A stretch of 64,000 nt of DNA from Aptenodytes patagonicus (Eukaryota > Chordata > Aves > Sphenisciformes > Spheniscidae). Shown here in pieces: positions 27,001 to 39,000 of the stretch (position 1 is the first letter of the stretch; each line of letters begins with the position of its first letter). Location: contig NC_134949.1 of assembly GCF_965638725.1 (NCBI RefSeq), positions 13,328,951 to 13,392,950 on the forward strand, in the 5' to 3' direction. Under the pieces are notes generated by a model. That model had not been told where the DNA came from and did no database searches. It was given only the letters and a program-made list of their open reading frames with translations. The position numbers were made by a program, and so were the translations under genes.

Positions 27001-30000
27001 CAGACATCCACAAATGACAAAACCGTGAAGATGACAAATTATAATATACAAATGCTGAATCGTCCTTGTTTCAACAAGACACTGTGCCATATCCAAAGGA
27101 AATTTATACCCATCATATTTCTAGCTGAAATGTAGTTAATGATACTCATAAAGACTTAATCTAGAAAGTAGATTTGCTTTCTGCCTTCCAATATGTGACC
27201 AGTAACACCAAAAACTGTTTTTTAAATGTGACAAACAAGTGGTCTTTAAAATTGCACAAATACTATCACGTTTTCTCACCAGAAAGCTGCAACTAGAAAC
27301 TCCCATAATTTTTTCTTCAAACAATCCCTTTATTCTCATGATTGAAAACCAACTATTATAGTGAAAAAGTATGAGAAAGCAGAACTCAGCACCTGTTCAG
27401 CTAAACTTCTCTTGGTCATTTCAATTTCCTTCTGCAGTTCTCGTCGCCTGTTTAATAATACTCCATTACTTTTAGGGATGGCTTCTGCCTACAAAAATAA
27501 ACCAAGCACAAGTAACGCAAACAAAAGATGTGAAAAATGTAAACTGCAGATAATCTGTTTGCAGTAGTTACACACATTAAGAAATGAATTTTCTGTCTTG
27601 TTACAATAGCTAGTCCAAGAGATCTTACTTGAGTAGACTTCCTCAGCAACATATCCAAGTTTATGAAATTTTTCTTTTAAGAATGTAACTATAAACACTA
27701 AACTTCACAAAGCCCAGTTTAAGTACTGAATTTATAAGGGTTATGTTTTTCAGCAACTAAACCGCCATTAAAAAAAATAATCACAAAGAGCGACTGTGCA
27801 AAGATGTCACCTTCTAAGTTCACAGAAGATTTTCTGAGTGAAATTCTGATCTTACTGAAGGAAGAAATAGATTTACCACTGATTTTAATAGGGTCAATAT
27901 TTCACAGCTGTGTAGATTTGATATCATAGTTTTTGCTTTTAGTTATTAAAGTAAGATTTTTCCTCCTTAGGCTCTAGAAAGTCAAAACTAACAACACAGT
28001 TATGTATTATTTTTTCTTGTACATTATGGGAAAATTTGTTTATTCAGTCAGATTTTAAAATGAAGCGTGTGAAGGAAGACACATTAGAAACTACTTTCTG
28101 ATTAAAATATATCTGAACAAACCCACTACAACTACTTGCGTGATATAACTCATAAGGCAAAAGGTTGTATTGGCCTCACAGTGACTAACTTCACTTAAAA
28201 ATTCTTTACGGTTATAAGTAAGTAAGAAATAAATACAGCAGGCTAACCATGCAGGCATATGTTGCCTGTCCATAATTGTAAATCTGCAATTCATACAGGT
28301 GGGGAAAAAATGACACTGAACGATACATCTGGAAGCTATTCAAAGGTAATACATGCAACCTCGTGGTATCTTTCTCAGATCTCAACCAGATGTTAGAGTT
28401 CAAAACACTATACCTCAACACAGATAATGAGATGTTTTGCACTTATGGTTTTCACTTCTGTGCTGGTTTTGGCTGGGACAGAGTGAATTTTCTTCCTAGT
28501 AGCTAGTATGGGGCTATGTTTTGGATTTGTGCTGGAAACAGTGTTGATAATACAGGGATGTTTTCGTTATTGCTGAGCAGTGCTTACACACAGTCAAAGC
28601 CTTTTCCGCTTCTCATACCACCCCACCAGCGAGTAGGCTGGGGGTGCACAAGAAGTTGGGAGGAGACACAGCTGGGACAGCTGACCCCAGCTGACCAAAG
28701 GGATATTCCAGACCATATGACATAATGCTCAGCATATAAAGCTGGGGGAAGAAAAAGAAGGGTGGTGATGTTCGAAGTGATGGCGTTTGTGTTCCCAAGT
28801 CACCGTTACGCGTGATGGAGCCCTGCTTTCCTGGAGATGGCTGAACACCTGCCTGCTGGTGGGAAGGCGTGAATGAATGCCTTGTTTTGCTTTGCTTGTG
28901 TGCATGGCTTTTGCTTTACCTATTAAACTGTCTTTATCTCAACCCACGAGTTTTCTCACTTTTACTTTTCCGATTCTCTCCCCTGTCCCACTGGGCGGGT
29001 GGAGTGAGCGAGCAGCTGTGTGGTGCTTAGTTGCCAGCTGGGGTTGAACCATGACAACTTCTGTGATAATATTATAAAATTAGATGCTGTTTACTTGCAT
29101 TAAGGGGAGGGGAAATAAGAGGCACAGTAAAGAGCAACCCTTGGAGTTACTTTGGTTTCAGCTGCCAACTCTGAGACAGATTTGGTTTGACTTAGATTTG
29201 CTAAAAGGTCAATAAAGCCTAGTCTAAGCAAGCTGCTTTCACTCTTCTAGAAGGAGCAAACATGGCCTTTCTGTGGAGCATATATTAGTTACCACTTCTG
29301 CTGTGTAAAAGGCTATAGTGGCTGTAAGCAGGCATTTCCACATTTTCAACATGGGATTCTAAAGGTGCCATCAACTTCTTGAGTCTAAAAGTAAAAAGCT
29401 CATATAAACATCTCTAATCCATTAAGGACTTTTGTTCACATAAGACATGACTAAACTTAGGCACTTTTGGCTGTCTCTGTGGTGGCCTGACCGAAGAGAA
29501 GGCATGCATGGAGAGGAACAGCAGTTCTGCTCTGGGCTGGTGATAGCAGGAGCGGCCAGTTCTCTTTCACACAGAATGTCGGCGTTTAGCAATAGCTGAC
29601 CTTTCACAATTTACAAGGAGAAAAACAGATTTGAAGGAAGTGTTCCTGTAATTTCCCTATTCTACAAACCAGTATTCTGCACTTAGCACATGATTTAAAG
29701 TAAGAGAAATTTGGGGAAGCACACTGATGTACTGCTGCTTCTGCAACCACATTTTTATACTAGCAATTAATTCTTGTGATTTTTTTTTTTCACTTGGAAT
29801 CACACTGAATAAATATGAATCTGGCTTTTTAAGTAGTTAGAGGAACTTTAACTACTTAAAATATTTTAACTCTTCTTAGGTGTGCTCCTAAGACTTCCAA
29901 ATTAAAATAGTCTCAAGACAGCAAAAGCCAAGCAGAATCAAGCTTGCCACTCTAGTCTTTTGTACTCCAGTACTGCATTTGAACTGACCATGCTGCAGAG

Positions 30001-33000
30001 GAGTGGTGATTTCACATTTGCTCTTCTAAAAGAGCCAAGAAAGGAATCAGAGAAAATGCAGAGTATGGGAGGATGGGCTAAACCAACTATATTGCCATGG
30101 CCTGTTTGCGTTAGGGTAGCACCCTGCAACTTCTGGAGTAAAATACTGCGTAGAGTTTCACTTCTATCTCTGCTGGCATTCCCTTTCCCCCACGCCTCAC
30201 AATGGTGCTACTTGCAAGACACATACAAACCTATAGGATAATCTAGCGTTAGCACTGAGGGAACCCTTTGCAGTGCAACTTAACCTTTAAGGGTCTTATT
30301 ACAGGTCTATTGCCCTTTCACACAGTGTAAAGGGGTTGGGTTGGGTTGGGTTTGGATCTCACCCAAGACAGTGAACTCTAACCACAGCTGTCGGTGAGTT
30401 ATGGCATTTGATTTTAGCATTTTATGTTTTTGAACTATTGTGAGTCTCCCATGAGGAATATTTCTTCAGTAGGAACACAGGAAAAAAATACTCTTTCCCA
30501 GATTCTCTTAGCTGATACTGAACAGAAAGTCAGTATGAGCTTTAAGATCAAAGTCTGGAATATGAGTCAGTCCTTTAATCAATATTTCAGGAAATTCAAC
30601 CTAAAACTTTTTTTGTGTAGTTGTAGAGCTTTCCTCCCTCCTCCCAAGTGGGCTTATATTACTAGGTAATTAATACACATGTGAATTCAGGAGAAATTTC
30701 AGGGGAGACAGAAAAAAATTTCTATTACTTACTAATATTAAATATTATTGAGTAATGTTTAGAGTTGTTTAAATAGTAAAGCTAAGTATGTGTGGGGTTT
30801 GATATCATATAGTTATTTTTAAAAACTTTACAGTAACGTAAATAAGACACTTTTTCTGCCCTGAATTGCTTAGAAGGACCAAGAAAAATGTCAATGACTC
30901 TGTGTATCTAGGTAGGAAACATCAAGTCCTTATGCTTTTAACTCAGATAATGGATATTCTCCTGTGAAAAAATATTCACCTGACTAAGCAAAATTAATTT
31001 CATAAGACTGACTTACAATTTAGACTAAGCAAGGAGCTAGTATAGGAGAAAAGCTTAAGAAAGAGAGAATGGAAGAACCAGCAATGAGATGAAGAGAATA
31101 TGAAAAAGTGATAGACAAAGTAAATTGTTAAGAAATATTTGGAAGGAGAAAAGAAAGGAAATGTTTTGAATAGACAAGCAGAATGAGACTGCCCTTTAAA
31201 ATCAGCATAGTAGAAGGCAGAAATAAAACAGAAAAGAGTAAATCAGTACGGAAAGATGAAAGGGTGAAATACTAATGCAGGGAGGAAATGAGGAAGGTGC
31301 AATTTGAGTGGAAAGGAAGAGAACATAGGGAATTATGTCATATCATTTAATACCAAACTTTATATAGTGCTAGTTTCCTGTCCCCTGGAATAATGTTAAA
31401 TACATTATAAATTGTTTACAGTAATGTACAAACAACCTTCAAATTTTAAAAAGATGTATGATCATCTGGGAGTCAGGCAGTACTTGGCTCTATCTGTCTG
31501 CTACAAATTTCTTTGATGCCAATGGGCAAGTCGCTATATTATTTCACTCATAAAATGACCATAATCCCACAGTGCTTTACAGGAAGACATGAAGCCACAG
31601 TGTCAATATAATGTCCCTTGATAGTTCTCCTTGATAGGATGCTCCCATCCTAAAATCCATTTCTTAAGAATAGCCCAAATATATCTTGATGCAGTATTTT
31701 AGTACAGCCAGAGCACCTAGAAGTTTCTTTGTTAGTTGTAGCATTGTTGACACTTTTGTCCCCTTCCCCCTTTTAGGACCAGTCAAAAGATTTCATAGAC
31801 AGATTTCTTACAAGAAAATTTAGAATCCTTATGATCAATGTATTCATACAGACCTCTAATTTGAGTCTGTTATGCTGTGACTTATCTTGTTCCAAGGAAT
31901 CATAAATCATATTCAGCTGTAACTCCATCTTTTTTAAATTTCTCAGTTGTCTATCTTTCTGTGTTTGCTTGTGAATGAGAATATCATGTTGCTTTTTTTT
32001 CTCCAAGACACATTTATTTAAATTATCTTCCAGAGCTTCTCTATATAGACAGACACAGAATTTTAGAAACAGGTAACTTGACCAAGACGTGTATGCAAAC
32101 AGACATGATCATTTTAACGGGTTTTGAGTACTGCATCATTATGGCTGAGCGGCAAGATAAACTCATAAACTACTGACACAAATTACTTAAAAGGTAACTT
32201 TTATAACTTTAATAAATGATAACATTCCTAATGATGTCAATGAGGTCTCACAGTCTGTTCTAGATGTGCTAAAAATTGCAGAGAAACTATTACTTACAAG
32301 AAGAAGAAAACACATTTTCTAGTATGAGGGAATATTTACATGTTCACTTCACTCAAACATTTCAATTTAAAGTGCCACTATCCTTTAATACAAAACTTCA
32401 AAGGCAAAAGCATTGTTGCTGAGCGTATGGCCATGATTACAACTACACATCTTCCTCTGCAAAGAAGGAATCATTTGAAGCTTGCAATCAACCTAACAGT
32501 TTATTTTACTTTACCAGGTATATATAAGCTCATAATTCAAGGGGATATTAAAGAGATAAGTAACCAGTCCCCACTGAAACTCAGGAGGACGTGGGTGCAG
32601 AAATCTATGATCCTCATTTGAAAATGAAAATACTGACATATTTTTTTCTTGCCTAGTTTACTTTCTGTGGGTTACACTGAAAAAAAAATATTTACACTGG
32701 AGAGAGAAACCCTCTAAAAGATTTCCCTTTCAGAACAAAATCCAGTTTCACTCTCCCAGGATTTTATCAAATGCTTATGCTTTTTGATGTTCTTCTTCAA
32801 GCCAGATCCTAGATTCCAGTAGTTTATATAAACATTTCTGAAGTCAGAAGCAAGCCTGATAATTTCTAGTCCGTACTGGTTGCAGCATAAAACTTGAAAA
32901 CATAAGCAATACAGCAGAAAAAAGAAATAGGTCTATGAGAACAGAGAATTGTTCACTCATATTACATGGCTTATGTCTACTACTCTAACCTGTCTGATAG

Positions 33001-36000
33001 GACTGCTGATTCCTTCTCTCTGCTAATTTCTAGTAATTTTGTCAAAGTAATGCATTCTCGTTCTTTGCTTTCTAGCAAAATTTGTTTCCCATCCAATTCC
33101 TTCATTATGTCTTCTCTTTCTTGCAAAATCTCTTCAGTCCTTTTTTCGATGGCTTTCAGGGTACCGTTCAACTCTTTTATTTGGTTATTAAGGGCTTCTT
33201 TCTTCTTCTCTGCATCACTGTGGATATATTTTAACAAAACAGTAGGGGTTCACATTTCCACACGCATATTTAAATGGCAAAATGTAAGTTGCCAGTTTTC
33301 ATGGACACACAAAATCATTTCAACACCACAACTATCTACATTATATGTTTGAAAGCAGGCTACATACAGTGAAAATCTTCAAATGCCAATACAGTTCAAC
33401 AATAAAATTGAAGATGGCCATGAGACTAACAGGGAGCTTAGCACCATGAAAGTATTAAAAAGACTTCTAGTAAACTGATTTCTGTCAAAATTACTCGGTA
33501 CATGGATGTGACACTTATAAATATTATTCCCAAGGCTGGAAACTCTAGTTAGTTCATTCTGTGATGCAACACAAGTAGAAAGACTCATTTAAATGCTTCA
33601 TTAATAACAATCTACACAATGTACTAGCTTTTTAAAATTGCTTCTCTCTAACACTATAGGAAAAACTTCTTATATTTATGATAGCAGAGTTGCATTAAGC
33701 AGAGTAGTGAGGAAAATGTAGAAGACAACCATTACACAAGTTTTAAAACTGAGAAATTTAACATAGTCAAACAATTTGCCTGTCGGAAAAGGACCTGGGG
33801 GTGCTGGTCGACAGCCGGCTGAACATGAGCCGGCAGTGTGCCCAGGCGGCCAAGAAGGCCAATGGCATCCTGGCCTGTATCAGAAATAGTGTGGCCAGCA
33901 GGAGTAGGAAAGTGATCGTGCCCCTGTACTCGGCACTGGGGAGGCCGCACCTCGAATACTGTGTTCAGTTTTGGGCCCCTCACTACAAGGAGGACGTTGA
34001 GGTGCTGGAGAGTGTCCAGAGAAGGGCAACGAGGCTGGTGAGGGGTCTGGAGAGCAAGTCTGATGAGGAGCGGCTGAGGGAACTGGGGTTGTTTAGCCTG
34101 GAGAAAAGGAGGCTGAGGGGAGACCTCATCGCTCTCTACAACTCCCTGAAAGGAGGTTGTAGCGAGGTGGGTGTCGGTCTCTTCTCCCAAGTAACAAGCG
34201 ATAGGACGAGAGGAAATGGCCTCAAGTTGCGCCAGGGGAGGTTTACATTGGACATGAGGAAAAATTTCTTTACTGAAAGAGTGGTTAAACATTGGCACAG
34301 GCTGCCCAGGGAAGTGGTTGAGTCCCCATCCCTGGAGGTATTTAAAAGACGTGTAGATGAGGCGCTTAGGGACATGGTTTAGTGGGCATGGTGGTGTTGG
34401 GTTGACAGTTGCACTCAATGATCTTAGAGGTCTTTTCCAACCTTAACGATTCTGATTCTATGAATTTCTGTATTACAAATAGGGACTGCAAGCAGGAGAC
34501 ACAGAAACTTCAGTGTAACCCTGTGCCTGAATAGGGTACAAAAAACATTGTTCATCTGGAAGGCATTTGGATCTGTGAGTGACCTGGCTGAAACTGCACA
34601 GTGCTAATTAGATTTTACACATACAGAAAGCAGCACGTCGTGCTTCAGGGGAGAAAAAACCCAACTACGCAAAACAGAAAAAGAAAAGGCTGGGTACTCG
34701 CTTACATTTTCCCAGTTGAAATATTAGAGACCAGAATTTACATCAGGAGCTTACAGCAAAGCACCTCTGACCAAAAAACTGGTACACAAGTATCAAGGGA
34801 GAATGATTATTTATCTCAGGCCAGACTGTTAGCTGTGAAAGCTGCTAGTTTCACTGAAGCCAATAGAGATAAGTTAATAAACAGTCACTGAGGACTAGAA
34901 ACTGTAAAAAAGCCTAATCACTAGATTACACAGTAACATTATTTTCCATTAAAAACCTACTAAGTAGATCTGATATATAGTAACGCAGCATAATAAGATG
35001 GTTAAGCAATTTTTGACCAAGCTTTGTTCTAAATTTTTCTTTGTTGTATTTAAATTTACAACGTTTCACTGCATTTACTATATTTTTCAGTACAGTGCAT
35101 GGATTTTAAGTGGATTATAGATGCTTTTTTAAATGTTTATCCTAATTTTAATCAACAGCTATACTCAACTGCCTCTGTAACAAATGGATGAAAATAAGTT
35201 ATACATAGATATATTAAAAAATAATTATTTATTAAAAGCATACATTTTTTTCCGATTCACCTTCTCAGTTTCTTTTCCAAGTTGTGCTGGAACACCAAGG
35301 ATCTTAACTAGCTCATCCTAGTGACAAAACAGAAAGGTTAGATTAATAGCCTCAAAATCTGGTGAGATTTCATAGAAGTAATATCCACCTAGAACTGCTG
35401 TGAAAATGGGCAGGAAACATATTTTCAAATTACTTGAGCTTGTCCCAGGGAATTGTAGCTGCTACTTTCGAAACTAAACATTGATATTTACCATTTCGTT
35501 ATGTCTGCAAGATAAAAATTACGCTTGAGTATTATTAATACATCTGATTATGTTATCTATACCACGGAAAGGAAAGCGGCAAAGACCTGGGTATGTTTTT
35601 TAATTCTCAGCATAAATCTGTACTAACTTGGACCTGAGCATATGTTAGAGCAGCCTACAATAACACAACATAGCAAACATGTCATTATAGAAACCATTTT
35701 TTAATCAAAACCATGACTATTGTTATTTCCTAAAGAAGTAATAATGGATATGGCACAGCAGCATGTTTTCATATTGAAAAATGATGTAATATATAATGTA
35801 ATGCCATCTAGTGAATTTGGAATGACAAACAACATCCAGAAGATTCCCTGTTTCCTCGGACAAAGCATGTACCCATATACACATACATGCGCACACACAC
35901 ACGCAGACATACATAAAGACAATTTTGTGTTACTTTTAAATTAGCCTGCTTCTCCAGAAGTTTTTCAATTTCTTTCTTATCTATTAACATCAGCTTTTGC

Positions 36001-39000
36001 TTGGATGAAACATCTTCCTTTATTGCATTAATTTCTGCTTTCCTTTGGATTAGTTCTTTGCAGAGCTCATCACAATTTTCTTTCAACTGTTTAATTTTCT
36101 TATCTGCTTCCTTTAAAAATGAAGTAAAAGATAAGATTAGCATTTTGCAATCTTGTGATATTACAGCATCATTAACATTGAACGATGATAATATTTTTTA
36201 CAACAGGGTATGAAATATAATTTTTTACCAGATGTGTGTTTCTTCTATCAATAACCAGCAGAATTTTATTTCCAACAAAACCACATATATTCATCAGGAT
36301 TTATGACTGCAAATGTTTTTTCCATACTCACATCCTAGAACCAAAAACCTGGAGGTACCTTTACATGCAGTATCCATTTGCAGTAAAAAATTTTCTTGAG
36401 TAAACTCGAGAAAATCCAGATCTTTTCTGAATCAGTTATTCATTGCTTGCCCTAGAGTTATCAAACCTGAATGATATAAAATAGCCTTTCCTATAAAATC
36501 TACCTCTTGATTTTTCTAAGTATTCCAGATTTTAAATAAACTCTAGAGCTGCACGCTGTGAAAACATTTTCATTGATGTTTTTGTATGTTAGTTGACAGA
36601 AAATAAAACATGGCTTTTCTCATGTTTCATACTTACCCTTTGTTTTGGAATTCTTTCATATTCATTTTCCAGAAGCCTTTTTTCTTCTTGCAAACTACAG
36701 GAAAATCAAAACAGAGCTAAATATATTAGTAATATAATAAATTTTACTATAATATAGTAAATAGTAAAAAAGTATGGAAGCCTATCTTGTGTTAGACTAA
36801 AATGTATGGTGAATTATCATCAGGGACAATTGAAAGTGTCCAGATTTAAAGGAAGGTTGTTGACTGGTAGCTGGAAGTCCTGAAAGACAGGTCGTACACA
36901 CGCAGGTTTTTTCTGCAGTGCACACATCTCAACTTTTGAACCTGATTCTTCTTAGTCTTACCACCTCCTGCAGGGATGCATTTATGCCTCATTCACCCTT
37001 GTCTTTATACTAGCAGAGTATAACAGGTCAGACTGCACCCTACACCCGTAGTTCCTCCCAACTTCAGAAAACAAAATTTTAACATGGAACTGAGGCAAAA
37101 GGAAAGAGAAGGTGGGTTATAAATATCCACAGACACATCACACATCAAAGAAAGTGCAGTTGCTAGTGAGAAACTTTCTTCATCCTTTGAGTGAGTGCTC
37201 ATGCACACATTCACACTGTAAACAACTGTAAGTGAAGCTCCTCAAATCTGAACAGGCTCCTGTGAAAAAAAATCCTGAAAAGTGACAGGGGATGTAGACT
37301 AAGTCAATGGGGTACAGTAGAAAACTAAATTGAATAGCCATGGTGATCTTAACCTATATCCAAAACTATGTTGCAATTTAATTTCAGACAAGAGAGACAG
37401 ATGCTGAAGGAGGGAAGAAGGAGGAAAGGAAAAAATAGGAAAGCTCTTAAATCTTCTGGGTGTATTTTTAGTAATGTTGCCCTGAGAAAGGTGGAATGAC
37501 TACAAAAGTGAAGCTGAATGAACAAGCTTCTCAGATTTACAATAGAGAGCTTCTTGGTGGCGGGCAGGTAAATACTGCCAAATATAAAAAATTAGCCCTA
37601 GTGAAGAAATACGTCAATACATCCCCAGTGCACGCATGGAACAATTCTGCACCCATAGGAGGTAAATGGGCTACAGCAGTCTGCATGCTGTCCCAACCAA
37701 ACTGAACTTAATTAAGTCCTTGTTCTATTTATTGGGAACAAGGAGGCAGGTTCTTGCAATGTAATTAGTACCTATGATGACATTTCTGAGTCTCAGGCTA
37801 TAAAGGAGTAAAGATGGCAGCTGGGGAATAGGTGGAACAGCCAAATCCTCTGTCCCAGATATAGCAAAGAATCAACTTCAGCACTTAAATTTGTGTTTGT
37901 AACTCCAGCTGGAAGATGTGCTGAGCCGGCTTCCTCAAGACGCAGGGCAGTTTGTTAGAATAAATAACTCTTTAAATAAGGGGAGTATTAACAGAAGGGG
38001 ACAGGCTTTCATGAAATAACTGTGTCACTTAGGGCTTTAAACTATGGCAAGGGAGTCCTGGGGCAGCCCCACCTACCCAAAGCAACTACTACAGTTGCCT
38101 CTGAATGTGGTTGATACAGAAGAGAGACAGCTGACTGGTATTTCTTTTTTTCTCCAAAACCTTTCAGTGGCAGCCTAAGACTTTGCATGGTGGTGGTTCA
38201 GGTTTCAGAAGGTGGTGGTCATCGGGAGAGAGATCAGTCTCCTAGCAGCCAGCCTCATGGAGGATCCTCCCTAGGATCTTGTGCTCAATTCTTTATCAGT
38301 GCTGATTTAAGGTTCTTCCCACCCCAATAAATTGTTTCTTGTGTTCTGGTCCTCCAACAAAAGGAGCAAAGCCTATACCTGGAAGCCTAAGGCGACATCT
38401 TTCCAGTCAAGGAAAGAAAACAGTCAAAAAAGAGAACTGGTTTGGTGGTGTTGCAATCCAAAAAAAAAAAATCATGAAGAACAAGCTCTGGTTCAGATGA
38501 ACAGCAAAGACAAAATAAAGGCACAGAGTAGATGCTGATTTACAGCATGTATGTATATTTGTATGGGCAGACTACAAGTATGCCTCTATGGGGACTGGTA
38601 AGTCTAAAAAATAATTTGAATGCCAGAGTGTTTGAACACCCACAAAGTGAATGAGTGTACAAAAAATCTTTCGAAGAAAAAAGCTGAATTTAGACCAGTC
38701 TTCCTCAAAAACTGATAAAATGAATTATTAAAAAAAGTTATATTGCAAAATCTATTATAACTTAAGAAATTGCACAGAAGAGTGAAGACAGACACAGGAG
38801 TATTTTGCAGGTGTACAGTACAAGTACATCTGAGTAGAAGGAAACACGATAAGGTGATTTCTTCTTTGCCGCAGTGGGGGTCAGGAACTACTCCTTTTAT
38901 CTTCCACTGTTTAAAGTCAATGAGGGACAGCACAGGGAATAAACTGCATTGAAAACTGCGCTACTTTGATTCTATGATAGCAGCTTCGGTCTGCTCCTGT

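Larger units (their letters stand above)
21039..27392 (-). other. CCDC146: CCDC146 introns 8-12 (between found exons 8 and 13)
   Basis: Introns 21039-21663, 21889-24284, 24450-24565, 24655-25995 and 26167-27392. AT-rich; apart from the CR1-like 3' end near 24200 and an AT dinucleotide run near 26259 I see nothing. Confidence 0.5.
27489..31853 (-). other. CCDC146: CCDC146 intron carrying solo LTR
   Basis: Besides the LTR at 28459-29056 and the G-quadruplex motif at 30332-30350, this is AT-rich sequence. A purine-rich stretch (about 31030-31330) has many GA-rich words but no coding signal. Confidence 0.5.
32041..36636 (-). other. CCDC146: CCDC146 introns 3-6 (between found exons 3 and 7)
   Basis: Introns 32041-32989, 33218-35243, 35318-35933 and 36111-36636. 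The second holds a CR1 fragment, the third an AC-rich microsatellite. Otherwise AT-rich with nothing recognised. Confidence 0.5.

Noticed and set aside
33732..34418. 228-codon - strand frame
   Set aside because: Antisense shadow of the + strand CR1 fragment.
38130..38345. Possible + strand terminal exon (T-tract, AG, AATAAA with TTG-rich downstream)
   Set aside because: No upstream exon, no open frame and no homology; single signals of this kind are common by chance.
38940..38985. GATTCTATGATAG as a CR1 end
   Set aside because: Only a dozen matching bases with no CR1 3' UTR upstream.
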